35,000 nucleotides of DNA, taken from NCBI GenBank assembly GCA_905221605.1, contig CAJNDS010000202.1, forward strand, positions 482,904 through 517,903, given 5' to 3'. Numbering within the stretch: position 1 is the stretch's first letter; each line of letters starts with the position of its first letter. Position numbers and translations under genes: made by a program. Shown piece by piece: positions 9,474 through 20,087 of the stretch. The notes beneath the pieces were generated by a model. It was not told the DNA's origin. It worked only from the letters and a program-made list of their open reading frames with translations, and did no database searches. The stretch is from Symbiodinium natans. Its lineage: Eukaryota; Sar; Dinophyceae; Suessiales; Symbiodiniaceae.

Positions 9474-10511
9474 CTAGTGCTTTTAGGGTTTAGGGTTTAG
9501 GGTTTATAGCGTTTCGGGTTTAGGAATTAAGGTTGGGCTGCTTGTTGTGAGCAGTCCGGTGTGCTTGCTGTGTGCCCCCTGCTCGCCGTGGTGATGATGT
9601 CCAGCAGGGGAATAAAGAGGCAGGTCGGCTCCTGCAAAAAACACATAACTTTGTCACGAACGCCGAAATGCGAACTGCGTCCTTGTCAAACTGATTAGGG
9701 GGTCTCAACAGGTCCCGAAAAACAATAATGACCACTTCTGCTGCGTTTGCTTCGACTTGCCTCTACAGTGTGCTGTTGGCACATCGCACATCTCGAAAGG
9801 CAGTATGGGGCTTCGGCAAATCGCACGTTGAAGGCGCCGGTCGGCAGGGCGGACACTCCTGCGCTAGCGACATAAGGCTGTAGGACGTATAGGGGCTTGG
9901 GGGATTTGCAGAACACCAGTGCGCTATCCGCTATCTGGTCTCAGCCACGGCGTTGTCTTAAGAGCTACAATCGAGGTTCCATGTGGGACACCTGTTCAAA
10001 AGCCACACAAAAAGGTTTGGAACCAAACTCCTACGTTGGAGTTTAGGGTGTCACGCATCCCATAAACCCAGAACCCTATGCTAAGTAGTAAGTGAGAAGC
10101 TGATCAGGGGCCCCCTGCCTGCCCAAAACTTCAGCCTTCAGCACTCCTGCCCCGGCACCATGAACCCTTCTGCAAAACCCAAACCCCAAAACCCCGCACC
10201 AAACACTCTGAGCCCTGAACCATTTCTGCCAGACCCTATACCTTGGGACGTTCTCCCTTCTACTAACGGTCCTTTATAGGGATTATAACAGGGGGTACTG
10301 CAATCCCTACTAAGGACTGTTAGTACAAGGCCGGAACCATTTCCCCTTTTTGTATCCGGACTCCCGTGGGTGCTGCCAGAAACTGCCCAAGCCCAGGCTT
10401 CCAGTGCTACTGACTGGACTCCCATACTCTAGCACACCATTTCACCTAAACCCTAAACCCTAAACCCTAAACCCTAAACCCTACACCCCTGAAGCTCATA
10501 ACCCCAAAAAC
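9474..10511. other. Intron or unassigned region
   Basis: Contains M1 copy 1 and a minus-strand open frame of 73 codons (9695-9916) without recognisable motif. A possible exon after the TTTTTTGCAG acceptor near 9632 was not fixed. Confidence 0.4.
10245..10338. mobile_element. Inverted-repeat element family M1, copy 1
   Basis: gggacgttctccctt...actaacggtcctttataggg at the left matches the reverse complement of actaaggactgttagtaca...ggaacc at the right. Too short to code; MITE-like. Confidence 0.65.
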
Positions 10512-10579
10512 CCTGGGCCCGAGACGACACAGCTGGGGCAGCCTCCTCTTCGCGACAGCATGACGGGCTGCGCCAGCTC
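10512..10579 (-). CDS. Candidate exon, N-terminal part of the cNBD gene
   Basis: An island between (CCCTAAA)n and (TTTAGGG)n with acceptor GAAACAAAG and donor GTTTTT. Two frames are open (one reading REEEAAPAVSSRAQ); the downstream phase does not resolve, so the frame is not fixed. Confidence 0.4.
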
Positions 10580-11019
10580 CTTTGTTTCAGCTTAGGGTTT
10601 AGGGTTTAGGGTTCAGGTTTAGGGTTTCGGCTGAGCACTTTAGGTAGGCTCTTAAAGGCTGCTTAGTTTGGGGCGCCTGGGGTCGGTGTTTCGATTCACG
10701 ACCTGAAACCAAGGTACCCCGGAATCGGAGCTCGACACTTCCAACCCCCCCCCCCCCCCCAAACCCCCCCCCAAAACGGGGTAACGGGGTTAAGAGTTTA
10801 GGGTTTAGGGTTTTAGTTTAGGGTTTAGGGTTTAGGGCAACCCCAAAGAACTTCGCACCCAAGCACACCACCCAGTACCTTCGACTGAAACTACTGGGCT
10901 GGGCCCCCTTCCAGGGTGTACCTCCCTAAACCCTATAAAACCCTAAACCCTAAACCCTTTTTGGCCACTTGACTGAAGGCAAGCCCTAAACCCTAAACCC
11001 TAAACCCTAAACCCTAAAC

Positions 11020-11090
11020 GCCCCCGGAAGCCTCGACGTCGCTGCTGCTCTCTTCTGCTGCCCCGAACGCTGTCGGCTCCTCGGAGACTT
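11020..11090 (-). CDS. Acidic low-complexity exon
   Basis: Acceptor GGAACCCAG, donor GTTTAGGG supplied by the repeat. Encodes VSEEPTAFGAAEESSSDVEA, a Ser/Glu-rich disordered segment. Joins in phase to the exon at 11476-11542. Confidence 0.72.
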
Positions 11091-11285
11091 CTGGGTTCCC
11101 AGGGCTTATATCCAGACGGGAACCCATGAGTTTAGGGTTTAGGGTTTAGGGTTTAGGGAGACTAGACGAAGCGTAACCTGTAGGGTGTAGGGTTCCAGGG
11201 TTTCACTGCGGGGAGCCTCGGACTCGTTCAGGGGTTTGGGTTGCAGGGTGGCTTGGGGCTGAGAGGGTTTATGCAGAGGGCTATA

Positions 11286-11410
11286 GGCTGTAGGGTTTGT
11301 AGGGTTAGGGTTTAGGGTTTAGGGTTTAGGGTTTAGGGTTTAGGGTTTAGGGTTTAGGGTTTGGGGTTTAGGGTTTAGGGTTTAGGGTTTAGGGTTCAGG
11401 CTTTAGGGTT
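11286..11410 (+). repeat. TTTAGGG array
   Basis: About sixteen near-perfect heptamers. Confidence 0.95.
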
Positions 11411-11475
11411 GCAGGGAAGAAGAGGTTTTATGGGGGGTGGTTTGTAGGGTGATAGGGTTTAAGAAACCCCCGGAC

Positions 11476-11542
11476 CCCGCCCCAGTTTCCAAGCCTCGGC
11501 CACAGACGGCTCGTAAGAGTGTCTTGAGCCATCTTCGTGGTC
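11476..11542 (-). CDS. Low-complexity exon
   Basis: Acceptor GCGCCAAG, donor GTCCGG. Encodes DHEDGSRHSYEPSVAEAWKL. An in-frame ATG at 11552-11554 just outside the acceptor could instead be a start codon (MCAKDHED), so this may be the first coding exon. Confidence 0.6.
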
Positions 11543-12436
11543 CTTGGCGCACATGCGGGAGGGCGGAGGGGAGGGGGGGGGGGGTTTAGGGTTTAGGGTT
11601 TAGAGTTTAGGGTTTAGGGTTTAGGGTGTAGGGTTGAGGGTTTAGGGTGTAGGGTTTCGTCTAGATGTGGGCTAGCGCTTTTATTTTGCTGCGGGATGCG
11701 GTTGGGTTTGCAGGGCTTGGGAGGGCTTGAGGTTCGTTGGGGAACTTGGGGTGTATAAGGAGAAGTACCTCGGATTTGGGGGGCTTAAAGGGCTTGTCAT
11801 CTATTTGTAGGGTTGGGACCTCAGGGTTGGAATCTACAAGGCATGCGGCTGCCAGATTAGCAGGGGTGCCTAAACAAAAAGGAACCCTCATTCAGGCCAA
11901 CCCCGCATGCCAGCACCGGGAAAACCAAAAAAAACAAGAAGGCCACCCAAGCAACGAAGCTTCCGGAACGAACGCGGACTGCATCCGTTCATGTGTTCGA
12001 GGGCAGTATAAGGCCGAATAACAAAAAAACAGGGACAGAAAGTACTTCCCTACGCAAATTGCAGATAGAGATGAACAATATTGAGCAAATAGCTTACTCG
12101 TGCACATTTTGAACCACGGCGTGAAGATGTATGTAATCCGTAGCCTCCCCAGTTCTTAGTAGGGAATTAAGGAATGAAGCCACAAGCCCGATCTATACCC
12201 TCTGAAAGCATTTGCCCCTAAATCCTGCAAGCCCTCAATAAAAGGAATTCCATGACTCGCCAGGCCGTACCCTAAACTCAAAACCCTAAACCCTGCCTTT
12301 AGCAGTGCAAGGGCAGGGTCATGAGCCTCAAACGCGAGACTCATCGAAGAGGCCTAGGGAACCCTGGGGTTTATGGTTCAGGGTTTAGGGCATGTAGGGT
12401 TTAGGGCTTCGAATCCAAACGCTGCAGCTGCGTCAC

Positions 12437-12490
12437 CGACACGTCCGGTAGGTCTTCCAGCTTGGGGAAGTCGCCTGGCGGCCGCAAATG
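12437..12490 (-). CDS. Exon of unrecognised protein
   Basis: Acceptor GAAGCCAAG, donor GTGACG. Encodes HLRPPGDFPKLEDLPDVS in phase 0 to 0. If not spliced it reads on through VTQLQRLDSKP to a TAA made by the telomere-like repeat, so it could also be a terminal exon. Confidence 0.6.
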
Positions 12491-13718
12491 CTTGGCTTCT
12501 AGGGTTCAGGGTGCTTAGGGTTTAGGGTTTAGTGTCTAGGGTGTAAGGTTTACCCCTATAGGCACTGAATAAGGCGCGAACGCTTGAAGCCACAAGGCCA
12601 CACAAAACAGCTCGGGACCAAAGGCGGCTCCTTGTAAGGGACCTTGGGTGCTATGTAGGCGCGATTTTGGGGGCTACTTGGTTACACAGGGATGGTGTAA
12701 GGTAGTTTGTTCCTGTCTTTTTCTGTGTGTGTGTGTGTTCATTTGTGGCTTATAAAGGATTGCTTGCTTCCTTGGTATCCTTTAAGGGCTCAAACCTACC
12801 AGTAACTAGCCTACAGGCCATAGGCTGTACAATATTGGGTAGTTCTCGCGCACGGACACTTAACCCTAAACTCGACAGTGGGGGGCAAGCCTGTACCGTC
12901 TGCGGTGCTCAGCCATATAGCCTTTCTGGCTGCAGAATAGCCTCCCTGATGTGTGTATATATAAAAAGATAAATATATAGTACAGAAATACATAAACAAT
13001 AAGTAATATACATATATATATATATAATATGCAATTGTATGTATATATGAGCTATGTAAGGGTTTTATGTACGTATTTGTCGTGATTCTTCAGGACGCGA
13101 CTGCACCGTATGGACCCCGACCCTGCGTAGAGGGTATCTATGGAGACGATAAGGGCAGGGCTTGCTGAGCGGGGCCTGCCATCAGCGTCTTGTGCGGCAC
13201 GCGGTCTCTGATAAGAACCTGCAGCACCAATTCAGAGAGATACTTATGCCCGGTTCACTCAAGAACAAGAGAAGCCTAAACCAAAAACTCTTATCCCTAA
13301 ACCCTCCATCAGGAGCTCTGCTGGGTTTAGGCTGTAGTTTAGGGATTAAAGAACCACGGACCCTCTCTTGCGGGCTATTGTTATGCAGCCACTTGTCAAA
13401 ATGTCTCAGACCTACAACAAGGTCTTGGCGTCTGCTATGGGCCTGCCAGCAAAGCTGTGCATCAAGCCGATTCTTACCCTCCATGTCTTTGCCCTCAGGC
13501 AAGGGGGCGGAAGATACGCTGGGCTTGGGAAATCGGAAGCAACCGAACTTGGGGGTTTAAAAGGCGATAGAATTCCCGACCTCAAACCGAAAATGCCTAT
13601 AAAAGAAGTGCGGGGCAAGAGGGACAGATCATTACACACCACAAAAAACCGCAAAAGCCCTGAACGCCAAGTTTGCCCCCTCATGACACCAAGCTAGTTC
13701 CAGAACAGCCCGGCGGAA

Positions 13719-13875
13719 GATGCGGTTCCCCCTTATACTGGCAGTCCTTAATGGGCCCCTATGATACCAGGAAACAACTCATAATACCAGGAAACAGCTA
13801 AAAATACCAGGAAACAGCTAAAAACACCTGCAAACAGCTAATAAAGGACTGTTATAGTATAAGGCGGAGCATCCC
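13719..13875. mobile_element. Family M1, copy 2, with internal tandem insert
   Basis: Ends gcggttcccccttatact and aggactgttatagtataagg...gagcatccc. The centre is expanded by four units of about 20 bases (ataccaggaaacagctaaa) at 13763-13840. Confidence 0.7.
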
Positions 13876-13950
13876 AAGCCCCTAGCCCTAAGCCCCACAC
13901 CCAAAACCTTCATTGAACTCCCGCCCCACCCTTTTTTGCCCAAAGCCCAA

Positions 13951-14053
13951 CTACTATTATTTGCTTAAGAACCCCACAAAAAACAACACAGATGGGTAAT
14001 AATATGGGGATTATCGCCTTTTACTTCTTGGGTTTTTTTAAAGCAAACAGTAG
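13951..14053. mobile_element. Inverted-repeat family M2, copy 2
   Basis: ctactattatttgcttaaga ... ttaaagcaaacagtag, with ccccaca and ttgggtt inside the arms. Confidence 0.65.
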
Positions 14054-14139
14054 TCAATCAAGCTGCTTACGCCTCAAGCGCCCCCTCAGCCCGAAATGTC
14101 TTCCGCCTCATCCGGAAGCTTCGGGCGCTCGGGGCTCAC

Positions 14140-14199
14140 CTGCCTCTCGGAAGCGACCTCGACTGGAAGGCTCAAGCTGGGTCGCTCATGGGCATGAGG
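14140..14199 (-). CDS. Exon, Pro/Ser/Glu-rich
   Basis: Acceptor GGAGCCCCAG, donor GTGAGC (canonical). Encodes PHAHERPSLSLPVEVASERQ, 20 whole codons. Confidence 0.68.
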
Positions 14200-14210
14200 C
14201 TGGGGCTCCA

Positions 14211-14285
14211 GGGTTTAGGGTTTAGGGTTTAGGGTTTAGGGTTTAGGGTTTAGGGTTTAGGGTTTAGGGTTTAGGGTTTAGGGCT
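14211..14285 (+). repeat. TTTAGGG array
   Basis: Ten uninterrupted heptamers lying between the exons at 14140 and 14293. Confidence 0.95.
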
Positions 14286-14292
14286 TACTCAC

Positions 14293-14371
14293 CGTGTGCT
14301 TGGAACGGCTTGGATCAGGGAACGCAGTTTGCTTCAAGAACCCCGGGTTGATTTGGAGCACCGAAGTTCTA
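14293..14371 (-). CDS. Exon of unrecognised protein
   Basis: Acceptor AAGGTACAG, strong donor GTGAGTAAG. Encodes RTSVLQINPGFLKQTAFPDP then SRSKHT. Phase fits the exon at 14140-14199. Confidence 0.7.
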
Positions 14372-14759
14372 CTGTACCTTGGACTAGCCTTAGGTTTCTT
14401 GGAACCCTTTTTAGAGATCGTTCAGGTACTGAGAAGGCCATATTAGGAGCATAGTAAGTAGAGCCTTTAGGGGGCACAACCTTCAACTTCTGTCCCTTGA
14501 TTATCTCCTCCTCGCCCTAAGATAGTCCACACTCGAACTGGTGGGCTGCACCCGTAGCGAACCTTAAGAGGCATGAACTTTCAGGGCTCTAGGGCTCGGT
14601 CCTTAAGGTAGGGCTTACGATGATCTAGGGTGTGGTTAGAAGAAGTCTGGAGTCTAGAATAGCCGCTGTAAGCCCCAAACCCTGCAATGCCTCGACCGCC
14701 TAGCAACTTGCGGTGCTTCAATTCGAGGGCCCTTAAGGGAAGGGGAGGGTTCAGAAAAG

Positions 14760-14833
14760 GTAAACCCTAAACCCTAAACCCTAAACCCTAAACCCTAAAC
14801 CCTAAACCCTAAACCCTAAACCCTAAACCCTGG
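14760..14833 (-). repeat. CCCTAAA array
   Basis: Ten uninterrupted heptamers. Confidence 0.95.
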
Positions 14834-15195
14834 GTGCCTAGGGAGCCTTAGGGAAGCTTAGGGGGCCTTAGAAAGTGGTGGGGAGCATGAGGGAACCTTG
14901 GGTTTCATACCCCCTCTGAACCCCCCTCCCTTCAGAACCCTAAAATTCAAAACCCACCCCCCCCCAACGAAACCCCAAAAGCCCATGAACCCCGTAAGAA
15001 CGACCAACCTACATGAAGTCCCTGTAACACATCCTCAAAAAGAAAACACGGAAAAGCCTTCTAGAAGCCCATAAAAAAACCTATGAAACACGGAAAAACC
15101 TTATAGAAGCCCATAAAAAACCTATGAAACCCCATCAAAAACCCTACAAGTCCCCACAAACGCCTCGCCACCCTGGACGAGAGCTGCACCCCCAC

Positions 15196-15267
15196 CCCCC
15201 TGGGCCTTCTCCAGGCGCGGTGCAGGCTCGGGGCTCGACTCCCTGGCTTTGAAGGTGACCTCAGCGG
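15196..15267 (-). CDS. Candidate exon, Glu/Pro-rich
   Basis: Acceptor CCTAAACCCTCAG is made by the repeat. Encodes AEVTFKARESSPEPAPRLEK followed by AQG. The donor lies in a G run (GTGGGG) and the exact end is uncertain. Confidence 0.55.
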
Positions 15268-15270
15268 CTG

Positions 15271-15395
15271 AGGGTTTAGGGTTTAGGGTTTAGGGTTTAG
15301 GGTTTAGGGTTTAGGGTTTAGGGTTTAGGGTTTAGGGTTTAGGGTTTAGGGTTTAGGGCTTAGGGCTTAGGGCTTAGGGCTTAGGGTTTAGGGCT
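15271..15395 (+). repeat. TTTAGGG array with a CTTAGGG variant block
   Basis: Twelve perfect units, then four GCTTAGG variant units, directly beyond the acceptor of exon 15196-15267. Confidence 0.95.
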
Positions 15396-15664
15396 GTGGC
15401 AGAGCATAAACTACCTGGCTCCCAAACTCACCCTACGTGTTCCCTGATAAACCATAGGGGCGAAGGGTTTTGAGCGTTAGGATGCCGAGGTCCTTTCTGA
15501 TTTGCCACTGATCACAAGAGTTTCCTCGAAAAACCCTAAACCCAAAACCCCGACCCCAAACCCTCAACCCTAAGCCCTAAACCCTAAACCCCAAGCCCTA
15601 AACCCTAAACCCTAAACCCTAAACCCTAAACCCTAAACCAGCAAGTTTAGGGTTCAGGGAGTAC

Positions 15665-15751
15665 TTCCGGGCCCGGAAAGTGCCGGCATCGCGTTGCCGA
15701 GGAGCACCCCGAGGTGACGGCAGCATCGCGGCCTGAGTCGTCGCGGGGAAT
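15665..15751 (-). CDS. Candidate exon
   Basis: Acceptor AAGTCTCAG, donor GTACTC. Two frames are open; phase with 16230-16255 favours FPATTQAAMLPSPRGAPRQR. TTTAGGG-type repeats on the right. Confidence 0.5.
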
Positions 15752-16229
15752 CTGAGACTTGTGTGTGTGTGTGTCTTTTTAGGGTTTGGGGTTTAGGGTT
15801 TGGGGTTTGGGGTTTAGGGTTCAGGGTATTTTTGCCACCCGGCTAGCCATGCTCTACGGGGCAACTGCAGAGAGAATGCTTTGCACAATATCACTCCAGA
15901 GCCCAACTGTGCGATGTTTCAGGGGAAGGGTTTCGGGTCTCGGGCTTAGGGTTTGAGGGGTCTCTGCAAAAAGAAAAAGGGGCGGGGGGGAGGGGTTACC
16001 CGTTTTGGGGTTCCTATAGAAAGGATTATGATTTCGGGGTACACTCCAAAGGTACCCTTGTTTTGGGACATGCCCAATACCCGACTCCTGGGGATAAAAC
16101 AAAACAATTTAACTAAACAAAGCTTAAATAAAAGCCACGGACCAGGGAACGAAGCCTTCATGAAACCCTACAAACCCTAAACCCTGAACTCATGAAACCC
16201 TGCAAGCCCCCACGCAGCGCTCACTTCAC

Positions 16230-16255
16230 CCCAGCTCTCGAGCTCCTTTCTCCGA
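16230..16255 (-). CDS. Candidate microexon (26 bp)
   Basis: Acceptor TTTCGCCAG, donor GTGAAG. Encodes SEKGAREL and continues the acidic run of the exon at 16513-16589 in phase. Confidence 0.45.
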
Positions 16256-16512
16256 CTGGCGAAAGGCCCTTGGAAAAACATGTTGACAAGCTCCGGCGCC
16301 CAAAGCCCTACATGTTTAGGGTTTTTCGGTCTAGAGCTCAAAACCCTTAAAACCCTAAAGCTTCTGAAAATTCAGCCCTTGCATCCTCAAACCCCCCTAA
16401 CACCCCCGAACACCCCAAACAAACCCTGGGCTCCACCTCCTAACACCCCCTAAGCCCTAAACCCAAAACCTAAACCCTAAACCCCCTAACACCCCCCAAC
16501 CCTGAGCTACAC

Positions 16513-16589
16513 CTCCTCCTCCTCGGCGAGATGTTGCAGCCCGGATGGAGAGGCCGACGCGCGCGTCGACTCAGTCCGCCCTCCGCAGT
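16513..16589 (-). CDS. Acidic low-complexity exon
   Basis: Acceptor CTCCAAG, donor GTGTAG. Encodes CGGRTESTRASASPSGLQHL then AEEEE. CCCTAAA-type repeats left, long TTTAGGG array right. Confidence 0.6.
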
Positions 16590-16611
16590 CTTGGAGTCTT
16601 GGAGTGGGGTG

Positions 16612-16918
16612 TAGGGTTTAGAGTTTAGGGTTTAGGGTTCAGGGTTTAGGGTTTAGGGCTTAGGGCTTAGGGCTTAGGGTTTAGGGTTTAGGGTTTAGGG
16701 TTTAGGGTTTAGGGTTTAGGGTTAGGGTTAGGGGTTAGGGGTTAGGGGGGTTAGGGGGGTTAGGGGTTTAGGGTTTAGGGTTTAGGGTTTAGGGTTTAGG
16801 GTTTAGGGTTTAGGGTTTAGGGTTTAGGGTTTAGGGTTTAGGGTTTAGGGTTTAGGGTTTAGGGTTTAGGGTTTAGGGTTTAGGGTTTAGGGTTTAGGGT
16901 TCATGGTTTAGGGTTTAG
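16612..16918 (+). repeat. Longest TTTAGGG array
   Basis: Roughly 40 heptamers with an internal TTAGGG/TTAGGGGGG variant stretch at about 16723-16765. Internal, not a chromosome end, because unique sequence continues on both sides. Confidence 0.95.
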
Positions 16919-17019
16919 GGCTGAGGATTTCTGCTTTAGGGTTTAGGGCTTTGGGTGTAGGGTTTAGGTGTCTTGACGGAGATCTCCGATAAGTTGGTAG
17001 ACCCCGGTAGTTAGGCTAG

Positions 17020-17065
17020 ACCCAAGAGCCATCTAGGAATAAACAGGGTACCCTTTTTGAACTTC
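17020..17065. mobile_element. Element family M4, truncated copy
   Basis: ctagacccaagagccatcta then ggaataaacagggtaccctttttg; only the left part remains. Confidence 0.5.
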
Positions 17066-17096
17066 AGGTGTGTCCTACACCCTGAACCCTACACCT

Positions 17097-17194
17097 GGGG
17101 ATGTTCCCCAATATACTAACAGTCCTTGATAGGGATTACAGTACCCCCTATTTTAATCCTTTCTGAGGACTGTTAGTATAAGCGGGAACATCCC
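17097..17194. mobile_element. Family M1, copy 3
   Basis: ggggatgttcccc...tactaacagtccttgat and aggactgttagtataagcg...gaacatccc form a near-perfect inverted repeat. Confidence 0.8.
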
Positions 17195-17404
17195 AACCTA
17201 CATGTTCTTTGTTCTTTCGATCGTTCTTTTCTTTCTTTTTCCTTGTCTCCTTATCTCTCGTTTTTGCTTTTTCCTGTCTCTCCGCTACACAGCCCTAGTA
17301 CAAGCCTGAAAAACCCAGCAACTTGAGTTGAAGAGGCGTTGTGTGTGGACGTGATTTTAGGGCTTTTTTTGTGGCACCCGCATAGCTGGACCTACCCCTT
17401 TTAC

Positions 17405-17441
17405 TTCGCGGCTGCGCCGCCGACGCCTGTGCTGCGAGCTG
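17405..17441 (-). CDS. Candidate microexon
   Basis: Acceptor ACACCCAAG, donor GTAAAA. Encodes QLAAQASAAQPR. Short and compositionally simple. Confidence 0.35.
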
Positions 17442-18094
17442 CTTGGGTGTCCACAGATTGTCGGTGAAGACCCAGCGACAGCCTTATAGAGACGATGGTG
17501 GTCATGCGTCTCGAGGCGTGGTTTCAGTTCGCATGGAGGTTTTCGGGGTTGCATCCATGTGTACCTTCAACTCCGGCAAGCAAGAAGCCCTCAAGCCTCC
17601 TCAAATTGTGGCGTCTTTCGGGTTCCAGTTGGGTGGGGCTATAAGCTAGTCTGACTGGTGCTGTAGCGAGTAGCGACAAGGGAGATCCGAAAACACTCCC
17701 TGAAAACCCTTGTTGGTATACCCTACATACCCCCCCACAGCTCTGTCGGCAAAACCAACCGCGAGGCATCTTGCAGATCGGGCTTTTCAAAAACATGTCA
17801 AACAATTCTGGTCTTATGAACGTTCATGGGCTCATGGCCCCATATTTATTGATTCCGGAGGAATCCATGTTCAAGATTTGGTGTTTAGGGATAGGGATTA
17901 TGGGCTTTGGGGTCTTGGCTTCTCAAGATTTGTGGTTTAGAGTTTAGGTTAGAGTTTAGGGTTTAGGGGTTTCAGGGCTTTAGGGGCTTTGGGGTTTGGG
18001 ATTTAGGGCATTTCCAAGATTTGGGGTTTCGACTCTCATAACCGGCGCATGGGCAGGCAAGGATTTGGGGTTTAGAGTTTAGTGTTCTTGCCAC
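17442..18094. other. No gene recognised
   Basis: Degenerate TTTAGGG-like sequence from about 17930 to 18085; open frames at 17443-17805 overlap in opposite directions and look accidental. Confidence 0.4.
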
Positions 18095-18166
18095 CATTGA
18101 GGCCCTGGCCCTTCCTCCTCCTCCGCCTTGAAGAGAAAGGTGATGAAATGCTCGACGTCCTCGTAG
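18095..18166 (-). CDS. Exon with helix and poly-Glu stretch
   Basis: Acceptor GAGCTGAAG, donor GTGGCA. Encodes YEDVEHFITFLFKAEEEEGP then GPQ, 72 bases. A clear protein signal; family not recognised. Confidence 0.72.
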
Positions 18167-19067
18167 CTTCAGCTCTGCTCGCTACACCCTCGCCCCCTCC
18201 CCCCCCCCCCCCCACACACCGAAGGCTGCCGCCAGCATCCTAAAGAACAAAACATAGCTGTGTTTTGCTTTTTGTTGTTCTTTGTTGGTCTTCTTTTTGT
18301 TTCACAAAGTGGGGGGGGGCTGCTCATCGGAGCCTAACACCCGCAAGCCAAGCGAGTAAGGGTACGACTGGGCATCCGAAAGGTCCCAGACACCAGAGGG
18401 CCCCAGGTGGGCCACCTAGCTCAGAATCTCGGGGCTACCAGTCAAGGGTTTCCCTACCACCCCCCCCTCTACACAACCCCCGCTAGGTTCCTCCCTTAAA
18501 TAACCTTAGTTAGGCCTAATTTAGTTAGGCCTAATCATCCTAAATAGCCTAAATTATGGGGGGGGGGGGGGGGGCACCCGGGTTGGGGTTATATAGAGGG
18601 GGGCGTAGCAGGGCTTAGTAGGGGCACCCATGAACCCGGGGTTTGCCGCCTTTCAGTTTGAAGCGTCGCCTACTTCCACAATGAACAAGGAGTGCAAAGG
18701 GTGTTGCGATTTCTCTTTCTGCAACATAGGGAAACTAGCCAAACAAACAGAGAAACAACTACGGGACCTAAACAAATGAAGCTACACTTTCCTGCCGAAA
18801 AAATCGAGTTGCACTTTAATATGCCGACAAAAGAAGATGCTCAAAAAAGCAGCTGCGCTTTGGTTATTCTCCCTACATAGTAAAGAAACCAAGAAAAAAC
18901 ACAAAGTTACACTTTAGAGTTCCTGCAAAGTAAGGAAGCCCCCACAGAAACAACAAAAAACAAAACGTCAGACCCCTAAACCTATACCCCAAACTCAAGT
19001 CCACTCCCAAACGCCACGAAAGCTTACGGAAGCCCGGGAAAGCTCAGCGATTCCCATGGCAAGACAC
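18167..19067. other. No gene recognised
   Basis: C and G homopolymer runs (18198, 18559), a duplicated tagttaggcctaat, and A-rich sequence around 18700-18970. Confidence 0.45.
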
Positions 19068-19087
19068 GATCCGGTCGGCATTGAAGC
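19068..19087 (-). CDS. Candidate 20-bp microexon
   Basis: Acceptor GCGCCCAG, donor GTGTCT. Fits phase between 19352-19380 and 18095-18166; an alternative end two bases away gives FNADRIV in another frame. Low certainty. Confidence 0.3.
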
Positions 19088-19351
19088 CTGGGCGCGAGAT
19101 CAAAGATATCCAAACTCTCGCACCAGCCACGTTTCCATAGTCATGTGTTTAGGGTTCAGAGTTTAGGGTTCAGGGTTTAAGGTGAAGTAACCAGATCTTA
19201 GAACGTCATAGAACTGGTATGCAGGGCACCAAAAGTGAAGACACTATGGAAGGTGGATTCTTGGGGCACCAGCTGATCGTATCATAAAGTGCATATGAAA
19301 ACCTACGAAACCACTGCAGATCCAGAAGGGGCTCTCACTCGGAGCCCAAAC

Positions 19352-19380
19352 CTCGATCATGAGGAAGAAGCCGAAGAAGT
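19352..19380 (-). CDS. Candidate microexon
   Basis: Acceptor GGGTTTAAG, donor GTTTGG. Encodes FFGFFLMIE. Together with the preceding exon it resembles the second helix of an EF-hand, but the junction phase is not settled. Confidence 0.45.
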
Positions 19381-19612
19381 CTTAAACCCATATAGCTCGT
19401 ACGCAACGCCCCTGAAATTCAGGAATGCACTTGTCTCTGTACAATAAACGCAGCTCTTGTTGTGAAGTAGGCTTCAGGGCTGTGCAACCCGCTGGCACCC
19501 CAAGCGCACAAGCCTCGTCTTTATAGGCTCCGAAGAAGAATCTATGTGGTGGATAGCAACACTCCGGCAAAGAGACAGACTTCGAGGCTCTTAGAAGGAA
19601 AAGAGCCCAAAC

Positions 19613-19698
19613 CCTTCATCCAAGGAGCTGTCGACGCCTTCGAGCAGGAGCTCCACGTCCGCGTTGCTGATCTGCAGGCGCTGCAGCACCTGCTGCCA
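19613..19698 (-). CDS. Helical exon, EF-hand-like
   Basis: Acceptor CCCCCAAG, donor GTTTGG. Encodes WQQVLQRLQISNADVELLLE then GVDSSLDEG, an amphipathic helix followed by an Asp/Ser-rich loop. A GC donor after ELLLE would fit the phase of 19352-19380. EF-hand identity is only a suggestion. Confidence 0.7.
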
Positions 19699-19758
19699 CT
19701 TGGGGGTTCAGGGTTCAGGGTTTCAGGTTTCAGGGTTCAGGGTTTAGGGTTTAGGGTT

Positions 19759-19848
19759 TGGGGTACCCTTCTTGGGGTCCTTAGGGAACCCTAGACTATT
19801 GGGGGGTCTATACTAGGAGTCCCTTATTTTCGTAAACCCTCACTTGGA
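19759..19848. mobile_element. Element family M6, copy 2
   Basis: ggggtacccttcttggggtc ... ttggggggtctatactagga ... ttattttcgtaaaccct. Confidence 0.6.
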
Positions 19849-19895
19849 ATCCACCCTGTAGACCATAACCCAACAAATAAAAACAAAGCCCGTGC

Positions 19896-20027
19896 CTTAA
19901 ACATCCGATCGCGAAGTGAATGTGGCTGCTGCAAAAGTCGGTTCAGCGTGTTTCGAAGGGCTTCATGAAAGCTTATCGAACAATGCATGGCGCCCTCTCG
20001 AGCCAGGCGCAGGAGGTTTATCAACCT
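19896..20027 (-). CDS. Helical exon (44 codons)
   Basis: Acceptor CGGTCAG, GC-type donor GCACGG after AAG. Encodes RLINLLRLAREGAMHCSISF, then HEALRNTLNRLLQQPHSLRD. It is the longest exon of this set, in phase 0 with the next exon. Family not recognised. Confidence 0.68.
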
Positions 20028-20087
20028 CTGACCGGACGAGTGACACACGGAAACCACCAGCCTTCAAGGCCCCACTGGCTTGGTGGT

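Larger units (their letters stand above)
12500..14135. other. Intron-like region with elements
   Basis: AT microsatellites (about 12955-13050), M1 copy 2 and M2 copy 2. Open frames overlap on both strands at 13180-13700. No exon could be fixed. Confidence 0.4.

Noticed and set aside
13368-13697. Plus-strand open frame with QTYNKVLASAMGLPAK
   Set aside because: Protein-like with a possible acceptor and GC donor, but isolated, on the opposite strand, and overlapped by two minus frames of similar length; not enough support.
16612-16918. True chromosome end
   Set aside because: Unique sequence and exons continue on both sides and the repeats occur in both orientations.
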